From the NCBI GenBank assembly GCA_050084985.1, contig JBITNC010000001.1, positions 207,886,001 to 207,950,000 of the forward strand: 64,000 nucleotides of DNA, in the 5' to 3' direction. How positions within the stretch are numbered: position 1 is the stretch's first letter; each line of letters begins with the position of its first letter. Source of the DNA: Nageia nagi. Taxonomy: Eukaryota > Pinophyta. Under the pieces are notes generated by a model. The model saw only the letters and a program-made list of their open reading frames with translations. It did no database searches and was not told the origin of the DNA. Below, in pieces: positions 1 to 10,995 of the stretch. The translations under genes and the position numbers were made by a program.

Positions 1-63
1 ATGATGTTCTCTAGTAATCCAACTGACCCCTTGGGTCATTCTACCAATAAAGTAAGCATGCAT

Positions 64-600
64 TGATGGAAATATGACTAACACACTATTTCCTTATATC
101 CCAAGATATATTGAGAGCTCTCAAATATAACATAGAAAAAGCATAAACATAATGATAATAATCTCACATACCATTCATAAGTGAAGAAAATATAAAATGG
201 TTCCTCTAACCTTAGGAGTACATCTACTAATCTAATATCTCATTTCTCAAAGAGCACACTCTTACAACTCTTTTCTTACTTCTACAACCCAACCAAGAGC
301 ATAAATTTTGTTCAAACTTCTTATATAATCATTGAGGAGAATCCCAATATTTATAACTGCAATCCATACATTAGATCATTCTAATATCCAATGTGCACAC
401 CAAGACCTAATGGTCAAGCTTTCCCATTATCCTTACTTTAAAAATTATTTAAATGGTTAATCATATGCTCAAAAATGTAGAACAAGTTCCTCATATAAAG
501 AAAACTAACCATGAAGGTACACATAATAAAATCAACACTATACAATCATAAAATCCTTCTAGGGATGAAGTTTTCATCAAAAATATGAATTTAATAAGAA
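64..600 (-). repeat. Ty1/copia 3' LTR and 3' untranslated region (approximate)
   Basis: This stretch lies directly downstream, on the minus strand, of the copia RNase H remnant, where the 3' LTR is expected. Its outer edge is placed at 64 because positions 64-101 match 62690-62725 closely, and there the match sits beside a copia-type primer-binding site. Beyond that block similarity to the right-hand copy is patchy, so the pairing is tentative. A TATA-like stretch (TATAAATA on the minus strand) lies near 348. Positions 1-63 would be flanking DNA. Confidence 0.4.
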
Positions 601-1700
601 TTCAATCTTCACTCCCTTGAGCGCAACTTCACCAACCTAATAGACTTTCTAAGCTTACTAAACTAGGCTTTAGGAAGAGGATTAGTGAACAAATCAATGG
701 ATTTTAGGATTTATGGATAATACTACAATTGTAAGATACCATCTAAAACCTTCTCCTTGATAAAATGTACTTGGATTTAAACATATTTTATTCTCTAATG
801 GAATACATGGTTCATTTTCAAAGTAATTTTCAACTAATTATCTAAAGAAATCTAAGATGGGTAAGCCTACTTATACCTAATTTCTTTCAAAAGTTGCCTT
901 AAGAAAATGGCTTTCTAGGTTGCAACTAACATGACATAATATTCTACCTCTATGGTGGAGAGAGAAGTAGTAGGTTATTTCTTATAATCCTAAGAGATAT
1001 CATAAGAACCAATGCTAAAGGCATATGCATAGGTTAATTTTCTATCATCTTGATCTTCCTCATAGTTAGAACTAATAACCTTAAGAGAAAAAATGAGAGC
1101 AACTTGAAATACTTGAGAGCAAGATCCTTCATTTCCATAACATACCTCAATATTTGCTTAACAAAATTAAGGTGCTAAAAATGTATTTTTTTACATAAAC
1201 CATACCATTAGATTTACTACAATGATAATATATGGCCTAGAGTTAGTTAAATATAATACAATGTCAATTAATTACTAGTAAGTTATATAATCTATCAACT
1301 GAGAGTTCAATTTAATAGACAAAGTAATTCTAGGAGAGACTGATATCGCAACAAGTTTGCATTCCTCCATTCCAAAATTTTACAAAATATTTGATAAATA
1401 ATTGGTTTGATTAAGATGAATATAATATTTTGATTAGTATACTTACATTTCAATGTAGTAGTGTAAGAGACTAAGATCAATCATTTCAAATATTTTCTTA
1501 ATTTTGGATATGCACTCTTGGATGATTTTGATATTATTTCTCATGATTAGAATATCATCCACATAAATTAGAATCAATACCAAGTCTTATCGTTGATTGA
1601 GCACATAAAGATCTATATCAAAGAAGTACTTAGAGAATCCAATATCTATAAAATATCTAAAAATCTTTTTGTACTATGATCTATGTGATGTAGAATCAAA
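601..1700 (-). pseudogene. Ty1/copia reverse transcriptase C-terminal half and RNase H, decayed
   Basis: On the minus strand the YVDD catalytic motif of copia reverse transcriptase is intact at 1554-1565, in the context ILIYVDDILI. The fragment begins at about 1695 with a YKKIF-type block that normally follows the LYGLK motif, and that motif lies at 6188 on the other side of an insertion. Downstream it ends near 610-720 with the typical copia RNase H tail (IDLFTNPLPKA, then KLRKSIRLVKLRS). Stops and frameshifts are scattered through it, so no intact enzyme can be made. The family assignment is firm; the exact limits are not. Confidence 0.8.
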
Positions 1701-2215
1701 ACTTATATGAATTGCATTAATAGAAGAAGCCTTTAAATAGGCCAATATAATACAAAATAGCATGGGAGAATGCACAAGGTATTAGAAAAAATCATGGGAG
1801 AAGGCACATGGTATTGCATTTATTACAAATGGTAATAATGCATTTCATGCATTATTTTATTTATTGATAACTTTAGATAGCTTTAAAAAAGGTATTTTAT
1901 TATTATATTTAGCTATATTAGAAGCATTGGTACCCAATGCATTGTTAAGAGAAGGAAAATTCTAAACCATATGATGATGTGGAACCTAATGAGCTTGATG
2001 AGGAAATTGACCTTATCTAGCAACAAGGTAGGAAGTGGTATATCACTAACATGTGTGGCATGTCTTGGTGTCCAAAACACATTCTTTAAATAGTGGTAGA
2101 TGAGAATGAGGAATCACATCAACATGATGATTGGGTTGAACCTCTATTTATAAGGTGGATACATGATAATGTTTGAGAAGACCAACATTAACTATATTAT
2201 GAATGTTGAGTTATG
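1696..2215 (-). repeat. 3' untranslated region and probable LTR of the gypsy remnant
   Basis: This is non-coding sequence downstream of the integrase. On the minus strand it contains a promoter-like block, TATTGGCCTATTTAAAGGC, at about 1730-1748, as expected in an LTR. A 15-16 bp segment around 'catgggagaaggcacatggta' recurs twice (about 1760-1815). The LTR start is not defined because no second copy is visible. Confidence 0.4.
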
Positions 2216-3200
2216 CTAGAAGGTCAAGCTAAAAAGCATTATTAGACACCTATTGAATAATGGTATAAGGACCATAATGAATGGGTTTGAGCTTACTAGA
2301 AGCCTTGTCCTTAAACTTGGATTTATCAAGATGAAGCCAAACATGATCATGGAATTGAAAAGAGTGAGAAACTTAGTGAATTTTCTACTTCTCCTAGGTA
2401 CATTCAATAATACTAACCATCATGGATTGAAGATGCTAAAGATGTCAAACAAATGCATCTACCTTATCCTTCTCTTTTTGAATATGAGAAGTAATAGGAG
2501 AAGGTAAGAACAATGGTAACTCAAAGGGAGCTAATGGATGAAATCCTAAAAAAAATTCAAAAGGAGAATGATCAGTGGAGGAATAGATAACATGATTATA
2601 TGCATGCTCAATGTGTGTGAGACTAACATCCCACTTGGTAGGATAATTATGACGATAGATCCTTAAACTATGAATCAATGTGTGATTCACACTTCTAGTG
2701 GCCATCAATTTTGAATGAAAAGTAGTAGAAAAATTGAGATAAAATCCCAAAATTTTCCAAAGTGATTGCCAAAAATGTCCCACAAAATGAGAATCCTAAT
2801 TTGAGATGATTCTTGAGGTAAGTCTAACTGATTACCAAATCAAATCAAAGAAAAAGTGTGCTAAGTAATCTATAGAATAAGTCTTGCAAGAGGGAATAAA
2901 TTTGGCCATCTTGTTGAAATGGTGTACTACCATAAATATGCAATCATGAAGATGCACTATTAGAGGAAGACCACTCACTAGATCCATGGAAATTATTTCC
3001 TAAGGACTACTAGGAATGGGTAAAGGAGAGCTAAGACCCAATTTTTGGTTAGCTTATTTAGAGCAGTTACAAATAACACATTTTTTGAGAAATTGAAGAA
3101 CATATAGAGTCATGTTGGTTCAAAAGAAAAAATATTTCAAGTGATGCAAGGTATTGTGTTTACCAAAATATCCTCCATATAAGGTAGAATGTGCTTCTTT
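2216..3200 (-). pseudogene. Gypsy integrase, decayed
   Basis: The minus strand between about 2990 and 2770 reads SMDLVSGLP, then KMAKFIPSCKT, then IISN-DSHFVG, a standard gypsy integrase core. The first catalytic aspartate is present. The second (normally SDRD) is replaced by asparagine. The stretch at 2783-2445 continues with FWQSLW, LNFSTTFHSK and RSVNHTL, then the conserved NHVIYSSTDHSPFEFFLGF block. The region below 2407 reads DLVWVHLDKSKFKDKASSKL and HYGPYTI, the post-core domain. The catalytic glutamate region reads 'MATRSVNHTL', where TERVNQTL is expected, so glutamate is lost. The protein is not functional. Confidence 0.85.
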
Positions 3201-3860
3201 GAGAACCATTGGTCAATGTTCCTTAGGAATACATAACTTATCCAAATGATAGAGCAACCCATACTAAAGATGGAAATCCAAATAGAGATCTATGTTGGAT
3301 TGGGAAGGATGTGAAAGAATGGAAATTGTTTTACCAAAATTAGGATTTATAGTATATTGTGAAGCCCAAGCCTCAAAACTAACATGAGAAACTATGACAA
3401 CAGCCAAAGCACAAATAGATAGAGGTCAACCCAAGTAATCTATAATAAAATTATTAATTCCTTTGTGATAGCGAATTACCAAGTGAAACTTCTAAATATA
3501 AGAATCCCATTTAATATGACATGCATCCTTAATTTTAGAATGAGAATAAAGTAACTGAAGAGGCATATGATTAGTATGTAAAATGGTCTCTTTGCCAAGA
3601 AGATAGTGATGCCAATACTTGATAGCTTGGACCAAGGCTTACAACTCTTTGTCATATATGGAATAATTTTATTTAGCTACTAAAAAAGAATCTGAATGAT
3701 AGGCTACTGAATGTCCATTCTACTTTAGCACAACACCAAAAGAAAACTAATAGGAATCTTTCTTAGTAAAAAATAATTGTTGTAAATTAGGAAGAACCAA
3801 GACTAGAGAAGTATAAAGGTGATGCTTCAAAGTGTTGAAAGTAATGATATGAATTTCAAT
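3201..3860 (-). pseudogene. Gypsy RNase H, decayed
   Basis: On the minus strand at about 3800-3560 one reads GVVLKQNGHSVAYHSDSF, YSIYDKELQALVQAIKYWHHYL and LGKETILHTNH, the standard gypsy RNase H sequence with its DKELQAL helix. Just below it are KIKDACHIKWDSYIQKF and IRYHKGINNFIIDYLG, matching the RNase H end and the usual KGK-N-ADALSR linker. Several in-frame stops occur. The start of the domain merges with the reverse transcriptase thumb. Confidence 0.8.
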
Positions 3861-4720
3861 CCATTTGAAGGGAATTTGTTTTCATATCAACTGATGTAGT
3901 GGAGTAGCAATTGTAGAATAATTATGAATGAAATTTCGATAGAAGTTGGCAAGTCTAAGAAAACTTCTTAAATCCATGAGAGAAGAAGGTTGCAACCATT
4001 GCTACAAGATTTGGACTTTGATAGGATCCACTATTGTACCACATTCATCAATGATAAACCCCAAATATGAAGTGGATGGATAAGGAAATGAACATTTGGA
4101 GATACTAATGTATAGCTAATGCTAAAAAAAAATGAGCAACACATGCTCCAAATGATGCAAATGTTCTCCCCATATCATGGAGAAAACCATGATATCATCC
4201 AAATATATGATAACAAACTAATGAAGCTAATCACAAAATATTTCATTCATCATCTACATAAAGGTGGAAGGAGCATTGGTGAGGCCAAAAGGTATTATAG
4301 GCAACTCAAAGAGATCAAAGTGTATTTTGAACATTGTTTTCCAAGTATCCTTATGTTGCACTTGAATATGATGATACCCACTTTTAAGATACAACTTTGA
4401 AAATAATTATGCACCTTATAATTGATCAATCAAATCATTAATGCATGTAAGTGGATATCAATTTTTGATAGTAATTTTATTTAGAGCATAAAAATCAATA
4501 AAAAATGCTAAGAACCATTCTTTTTCAACACCAAAAGCATATGAGAAGCCAATGGAGAAACACTTAGTTTTATGAAACCCTTAATGAAAATATATTCTAG
4601 TTGATACTTTATTTATTCATTTTGTGTGATTGAATTCCAATATAGAGGTGCATTAGGAAGAGAAGATCCTAGAATTCAATCAATAGAATGAATTATTGGT
4701 CTACTTGGAGGAAGTGATGA
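3861..4720 (-). pseudogene. Gypsy reverse transcriptase, decayed
   Basis: The minus strand carries [14 protein letters not shown] and YPLT (near 4450-4500), then FSKLYLKSGYHHIQV, FELPIIPFGLTNAPSTFM and the catalytic IIYLDDIMVFS at about 4180-4214. These are in family order. The two catalytic aspartates of YLDD are present, but several stops interrupt the frame. A 93-codon open frame on the opposite strand here is only the shadow of this region. Confidence 0.85.
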
Positions 4721-4899
4721 AGGGGATTGAAACACATATTGATATTTAGTAAGAAGCTTTTGAATTTCATCTTTATCATGTGAAATAGTGGTGCATTAGG
4801 TTATGGGTGTACAAAAAGGAGAGCCAACTTTGTTGCATTATTGATAGCTTTGTGAGTTTGTTTACAACTAAGTACCAAATTCTTTATGTGCTTAGTATA

Positions 4900-5300
4900 T
4901 TGGCTACTTTGAATTAAATACTTTTTGTTATCTTTTTGGAGTTGGTATGTGTTATTAAATGCATAATAGAAGGATTTCCTATCATTCTAATATGGGTTAC
5001 CCAATAGAATTCCAAAATAATCCATTATGGTCACATCACAAGTGACCTCATCCATAAAATGAGGACCCAAACCAAAAGACATGATGTAGGTGTGTGTGAT
5101 ATTTAAGGAGAAGCTAATATCCTTCCATCCAAGTTAATATAGATGATGATGTGGCTTAAGAGGTAGCTTCATCTTATCAAATAGGGATCTCATAATTTGG
5201 TTCTTCTCGAAGCCATCATCGATGATACAATCAACATGAAATTCAAGTGTGAGATGTGTTATAGTGATAATTAAATTATCATGATTTTATGGTAAGAGAG
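4900..5300 (-). pseudogene. Gypsy protease region, decayed
   Basis: On the minus strand the region reads FHVDCIIDDGFEKNQIM followed, about 40 codons on, by a TCDVTIMDYFGILLGNPY block. The second block resembles the 'YDVILGMPWL' end of gypsy retropepsins. The active-site triad position reads D-D-G rather than D-S/T-G. The assignment rests on position between the gag zinc knuckle and reverse transcriptase plus these two blocks. Confidence 0.6.
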
Positions 5301-5379
5301 TGTAGTGCATCAATGTGACATTATTGAGATGATTGTGTAATTCTTCATAAGTTGTATCTTCACTAATGGAATCAATGGG

Positions 5380-6187
5380 GGCATCCTGTGCTCCTTCATT
5401 ATTCATTATAATAGGAGATTTTTGGTTCTTCTTAGGAAAATGATCTTTATCATGCCCTTTACCATTACAATAGGCATAATAAATTACTTGAGAAGAAGAA
5501 GAATGAGAACTATTCCTAGAATGATGTTGTGAACCATTATTTGGTTTGGAAGAAGAAGGTTAGTGAGACTTAGAAGAAGAATTGCGAGAAGAAGGAAAAG
5601 TATCTTTCTTTGAAGGAGGTTTAGAAGAATTGATTTCCTCCTTAGCAAGCATAGCTTATCTAAAAGCAACATCAAGTGTTTTAGTTGCCTAAAACTTGAC
5701 CTTATGGCATAGTGGGGAATTCAAGCCATATTTAAACTTGAGAATCAAATCCTCTATGGAATCGATACATAATAGTAGAATTTGCAAGCAATTGAATTGA
5801 TTGATGTTGTTGTGCATTGATTTTTTATGCACTTGATGTAGGTTGATCCATTAAGCTTACAAATCAAGCCTATAATTGGGAGGATAGAATGTGTTCCCAA
5901 GAAATGAGACAAGTGCATCCTAAGATTTAAAATTATGCTCCAAAATGGTCATATTTGTGATGACTAAAAGTTTAAGAAGAGAAAAAGAAACCTTATCTTT
6001 GTCCTCCATTTTGGTGAAAGAGAACCAAATCTCCATATCCATGATATAAGAATTTAGGAAATCCAACATTAGAATTATGATCTCCTTTGTAGATGGGAAC
6101 TTCACATTTGGCTTTGAGTAGATTAGATTTCCCATTGATTTTGTTGGCCAAGGTGTTAATAAGATGAGCCAAATTATTCCTCATCAT
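5380..6187 (-). pseudogene. Gypsy gag with damaged zinc knuckle
   Basis: The minus strand from 6187 reads MMRNNLAHLINTLANKI, then KCEVPIYKGDHNSN, IWFSFTKMEDKDKVSFS, LILKFKYGLN and a Ser/Lys-rich tract. It ends in a zinc-knuckle-like YAYCNGKGHDKDHFPKK at about 5420-5480. In the knuckle the first and last cysteines of CX2CX4HX4C are replaced by Tyr and Phe. One frameshift lies near 6060-6090, where two overlapping frames each continue the match. The sequence starts abruptly at the copia junction. Confidence 0.75.
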
Positions 6188-6458
6188 GCTTTTTTAAGTC
6201 CATACAAGGACTTCTTCAGCTTGCATATAAGTGATTCTTCACCTTCCATAATAAACCTTTATGGTTTATTTATGTAGATTTTTACATCTAAGTCACTATT
6301 GATAAATGTATAATTAGCATCAATTTGAAATAATTTGTATCCATGAGCTATTAAAAGAGTAAGTATTATCCTGACTATGGGCATATTTTCCATTAGAGCA
6401 AATTTTTCCTCATAATCAACTCCATAATTTTGAGCAAAAACCTTGGCTACTAACCTTA
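6188..6458 (-). pseudogene. Ty1/copia reverse transcriptase N-terminal part
   Basis: The minus strand reads RLVAKVFAQNYGVDYEEKFA, then a block like 'VRIILTLLIAHGYKLFQIDA', YTFINSDL, and KLKKSLYGLKKA at the low edge. This is the universal copia reverse transcriptase start, from ARLVAKGF to LYGLKQA. The frame is nearly open. It is cut at 6459 by the LTR of element F and at 6187 by the gypsy remnant. The second half lies at 601-1700. Confidence 0.85.
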
Positions 6459-6765
6459 TGTAGATGCCTATAAATTATATATTATTTATTTAATAAATCA
6501 TATTTAGACTTCTTAAATGATTTAATGCAATATTATATATATCAATATAAAAGAATGTTATAATGTGATTCTATGTGTTATATTAAATGCTATATTATAT
6601 ATCATGGGTTTTCTTTTAAAGTATCTTGAATATAATAATGACTATATCATTGCATGAGTTTGAACTTATATCCTTTTTATATATTTTATAGCCTATATAA
6701 ATGGGTGGATAGGTTGATCTCTAGAGATTGAAACTCTTTTGATATTGATAAAGAACTTTGATAGG
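6459..6765 (+). repeat. Element F 5' LTR (alignable part)
   Basis: It starts TGTAGATGCCTATAAATTA and continues with a TATTTAATAAATCAT block shared with 10695-10995. Later shared blocks include 'gtgttatattaaatgctat' and 'tcttgaatataataatga'. After about 6765 the two copies no longer align, so either the LTR is longer and the other copy is truncated, or the LTR ends here. No clear primer-binding site was found. Confidence 0.65.
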
Positions 6766-7406
6766 TTGTTGTCAACTATAATAGTGTCTTTGGATGCCAC
6801 CTATCTTGAGAACTTGTTATATTATAAGATTTTGAACTTTTTATCTTTAGTGTAAATCATAATTAGACATATTCCATGTAGTCAATGACATGCTTCTCCT
6901 ATGACAATAGTAGCATGCTTCTCTTAGGTTGTTAGCGATGTGCATCTTCTAGATCAAGGGTTCCAAGCTTGGATGGTTGAGCTAATGTTTCATTCATATA
7001 AAGATTATTGTGAGCTTGCCATGAGTCTAATCTCAATCGTATGAAAATTCATTGCTATTTTCTTTAAAGGATTATACATACTCTTCATATCAGGTGCACA
7101 CATTTCATGTATATCTATTGTGATTTGATATAGTGTCTATTATATATTCAATTTTAAAGGTTATTTTCTTGAATTTTAAAGGTGCACATATTTCTTAAGA
7201 TTTTCAAATAAAAATATCTTTTGCATAAAAACATTGAATTGTAAAGGTTATTTTCTTTAATTTTGAAAGTTCTAGACTCATAAAACTTGTCCCACATCAT
7301 ATATATACATGCTAGGAACTTATTTTTAATATTGCATGGTGTAAAAGTGCTTATTTTTTCATATTTCTAAACGTTTTGTGTAATGCTCTATATCTTATAT
7401 TTTAGC

Positions 7407-8730
7407 ATGGATATTACATCTATAAGTGGTTTACTTGAATATTTGAATATGATAAGTGATTTATTTACACCTACTACACAAGAAATATCAAAGGATATGG
7501 AAGTTGAAAAAAATATCAATAGAAAATCTTTTGATGAAATGAGTTTATCAAATTCATGCTTGACTACTGTAAATGATGATGATGTGCAAAATGATATGTT
7601 AATAATAGAAAATCAAGTGCATGATAATGATAGTGGTGATGATGATTATATAGATTAATTTGATTATGATGCATATTTAAACCTTGAAGCTATGGATAAC
7701 TATGAAATGTATGATATTGCATTTGAAAATTTGACACATCAAGCTCAAATTAACAAACTTAAAGAGCATATGTTAGCCAATCCTTCTCTGATGTTAGGTA
7801 TTTATAATGATCTTGATTTGAAATAAAAATATCAGGCATTTTTAAGGAGATAATTATATATATTATTAGAATATCAATATGCAAGGCAATATCATATGCA
7901 AAAGTTTGAGAAAGAAAACATACAAAAGTAATAACATGATCAAACACCTTAACTACAACCTCAACCTAAACTACAATCTAAACCTCAAATTCAAAATCCA
8001 TGTCAACAAGCAAAACCAAAAAAATGTTGGCAAAAATTAACATCTTAGGAAACTTTGAAAACATAGGATGCCAACATTATAGAAAAACCTAAATGAGATG
8101 CCCATAATTATTCCCCACCACTTGATCATGATGCCTCCAAATTTGAGATGTAGACATCAACCAAGGCTTATCATGAGAGACTTGATGTAAAAAAGTTTAT
8201 TGAAACCATTAGAAAAAAGATCAGAATATGATAATATTCCTATAGGAAAATTTGATGCTTATTATACTTATCATCAAAGGAAAGATCTACAAATTCTTGT
8301 AATGATTTTAAGGTCACAATTTTAGACCTCATTGCATAAGGGAAATATGAGCTTCATCAACATGATTTAGATCAAAATATTATAGAGGAATTTGAGAAAT
8401 TTTAGGATAAATGAGATAAGGAATCACACTATTAGCAATGTGCTATACTGCGTAAAGGCTGCTAGCAATATGAAAATAGTAATGGAGATGATAGCTCTTT
8501 CTTTATAAATTGAAATAGTCAAGAGAGCATAAGAAAAATTTTAGTTTGATAAGATCTATTTGAGATTTGATTACAAGAATATAGAATGCAAAAAGATTGA
8601 ACTTTTGAAAAGTATCAATTTAAGATTGCACTCCTTAATAAGTGTTGCCAAATATCCAACATAGATACTATAGAAATATAACTTAAACTTATTAATCTTC
8701 TTGAGAGAATAGTAGCCAAAGGTACATAAA
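7407..8730 (+). pseudogene. Gag-like protein of element F, decayed
   Basis: The longest intact piece (to 7658) starts MDITSISGLLEYLNMISDLF and ends in an acidic tract. In the same frame the sequence continues past a single stop with few interruptions: NLEAMDNYEMYDIAFENL, KLKEHMLANPSLMLGIYNDL, a Gln/Lys/Pro-rich linker, then AYHERLDVKKFIETIRKKI. Further blocks follow to about 8730. Open-frame length and amino-acid composition mark it as coding. I recognise no defined domain; gag is inferred from its position after the 5' LTR. A few TAA, TAG and TGA codons break it. Confidence 0.5.
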
Positions 8731-8759
8731 ATTCAATGGATAATTTAAACATAGAAAAA

Positions 8760-10682
8760 TAATTTCTCATATAAAAATATACTAAATTATATGGTGGTTG
8801 TTACACCACCCTCTTATGTACTATAATTTTTAAATTTTACATATCATATAGGATGCATTTCATATAGGTGCATATCATGAGTCAGTCCATTGCATGCATT
8901 TGATTAACATAAAAAAATTTATCAAGTTTTTAATCATGCTATTTTTTCATTTTCATCTTTTCAATCATGTTCTATTGATTCTTATTTTCTCTTTTTTCAT
9001 CTTTTCATCCTCATCATTTCATCAAGTCTTCTTTCATCAAATATTTTTCTTGTCTTTATCTCTCATCAGGGTTCTTAAATTTATCATGTTAATCAAATGC
9101 CTCATATAAAGGGTAGTATTGTGTCTAATAATTGCATCACATATTAGTTGCATTTTATTTAAAATAATAAAATAAATAAAAAAATAAATAAGATACATCA
9201 TACATAAATGGATATAGTCTTAGCTAGGGGTAGTTTCAGTTTTAGCTAGGTGCTATTTCAATTTTAGCTAGGGGTAAATTTAGTTTTAGCTAGGGCCATG
9301 ATAGAAATTAGATATTAATAATTAAAAGGTAGAAATTTAGAATTCAAAATCATAAAGTGCAATATTATCCATTCCTAGGGCATGAAGGTAAATTTACAAG
9401 TAAAGTATATCATATAAAACATTTGATATTGGTTATGCTATGATCATGTTTATGATATTTATTATAAAATCTATTATAATTGATGAATTAAGATCAATAT
9501 ATCTTATTTGAATATCTAGATTAAAAATAAACATTACATATGCTATTTTTATGATTGCTATTTCAAATAGAATGCATGTTTTACTAATGAAATATGACAT
9601 TTTAAGGCCATTGTATCTCTAAAAAACTGGTATAATAACTATATTGTAAAGAAATGTTGAATATATATTTTTCAATGCCAATTGAATGGATTCTTTCTCT
9701 TGATTGATATCATGCTTGTATGATCATTACATAGATAAAAAGTATATAAGTTCACAAATGGATAAAAGTTGTTGTTATAGAGAAAATATTATGTTATATA
9801 GAGATGTGATTTCATGATCTTTATGATGAAAAATGTTATTACTTGAATATCATTTAAAATTTATAGATTTGATATGACTATTTCCATGATGCTAACAATG
9901 TGTGTACTTGAATATCATTTAAAATATCTTTGTATATCTATTTGAAAATGCCATTGTTTCTTTTTAATATGCACTGATATAGAAATGATGAATAAAATTT
10001 CCAAAGATATGATTGCTAAATTTTATGCAAAACACATTGTCAATGGTGTGGTTTTACTTTAAAAATAAATAAAATCAAGCAATTCAATGTGATAAAACAT
10101 GCAATGTTAATGAATATTTGGTATGTTTATGGGATTTAAATGATATTATTCAATGTTATGGTAATGAATGTTTTCAAATCCATGGTCACTCCATGAGCAA
10201 AATCTCTTACCAATTACAAGATTATTCCAACCTTGAGTCATTAAAAGTTCTCACTAGCTTAGTCTTCATAGAATATGATTTGTCTATCATGGTAGTATAT
10301 ATATCATGATTTATAACCCCTATGAGTTGAATTGGCCATCATGACACAACAAATATCATATTAAATTCATCCTTACTCTTTCCATTGCTTATTATTTAAT
10401 GGGATGTGATATATGTGGGTATTATGGTACTTTGTTCTATAGATATTATCTAGATGGGTAGGATTGGCATAAATCACTCACCTCATATAGGGATTTCAAT
10501 TTTGGCTTGCTTACCTGATGCAACATGAGCAAGAGAAAACCAAGACCAAAATGGGAAAAATAATAGACCATACTTGGCATATCTATGTAAAAAGAGAATT
10601 TTTCTTTAATATTGAAAATTTTCTTCTCTTCTCTAAACTTCTTTGGATTATGCAAGTTCAATGCCTTTTATTTCATATCCAC
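8760..10682 (+). other. Non-coding 3' region of element F
   Basis: There is no coherent reading frame here. The 71-codon open frame at 8894-9109 is low-complexity Phe/Ser/Leu from a T-rich tract. The region holds a 22-bp minisatellite (listed separately) and otherwise plain AT-rich sequence up to the polypurine tract. Confidence 0.5.
9221..9300 (+). repeat. 22-bp minisatellite, about four units
   Basis: The core TAGCTAGGGG begins at 9221, 9243, 9265 and 9287, a constant 22-bp spacing. The unit is close to TAGCTAGGGGTAGTTTCAGT plus two bases. The second and fourth copies vary. It lies in the non-coding 3' part of element F. Confidence 0.85.
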
Positions 10683-10694
10683 AGAGGGGAAAAT
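10683..10694 (+). promoter_or_regulatory. Polypurine tract of element F
   Basis: AGAGGGGAAAAT sits immediately before the TGTAAACACC start of the 3' LTR. This is the expected site for plus-strand DNA priming, and it fixes the orientation of F. Confidence 0.75.
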
Positions 10695-10995
10695 TGTAAA
10701 CACCTAAAAATAATTTATTATTTATTTAATAAATCATATTCATATTTTTTAAATGATTCAATGCAATGTTACATATATCAAGATAAAATGATGTTATAAT
10801 GCAATGCCATGTGTTATATTAAATGCTATATCATATATCATGGTTTTTATTTTAAAATATCTTGAATATAATAATGATTATACTATTTCATGAGGTTGGA
10901 TTTCAATATGTTTTATGTCTTTTATAGGCTATATAGGTAGGTGGAATAGGTTGGTATTCACAGATTGGAACTCTTTGATATGATAAGAACTCTTT
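10695..10995 (+). repeat. Element F 3' LTR (alignable part)
   Basis: It starts TGTAAACACCTAAAAATAA directly after the polypurine tract and aligns with 6459-6765. Similarity ends near 'gataagaactc' at about 10992. The following sequence does not match the left copy, so the LTR is probably truncated here. Confidence 0.65.

Larger units (their letters stand above)
1696..6187 (-). mobile_element. Ty3/gypsy remnant inserted in the copia reverse transcriptase
   Basis: Read on the minus strand the order is gag, protease, reverse transcriptase, RNase H, integrase, the normal gypsy order. The copia reverse transcriptase stops at the LYGLKKA block at 6188 and resumes at the next expected block near 1695, so the two edges mark the insertion. 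A 3' LTR-like stretch is present at the low-coordinate side. No 5' LTR or leader is visible: gag-like sequence abuts copia sequence directly at 6187. No clear target-site duplication was found. Confidence 0.7.
6459..10995 (+). mobile_element. Element F: gag-only LTR retrotransposon
   Basis: Two direct repeats (6459-6765 and 10695-10995) begin with TGTAGATGCC and TGTAAACACC and stay alignable for about 300 bp. The right copy is preceded immediately by a polypurine tract, which sets the plus orientation. Between them is one decayed gag-like reading frame and about 1.9 kb of non-coding DNA. No protease, reverse transcriptase or integrase motif was found on either strand. The left end falls exactly where the copia reverse transcriptase is cut. 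The true outer right end is uncertain, because LTR similarity stops near 10995 and may continue in lost sequence. Confidence 0.65.

Noticed and set aside
8894-9109. 71-codon plus-strand frame rich in Phe, Ser and Leu
   Set aside because: It is a translation of a T-rich low-complexity tract after the gag-like frame has ended.
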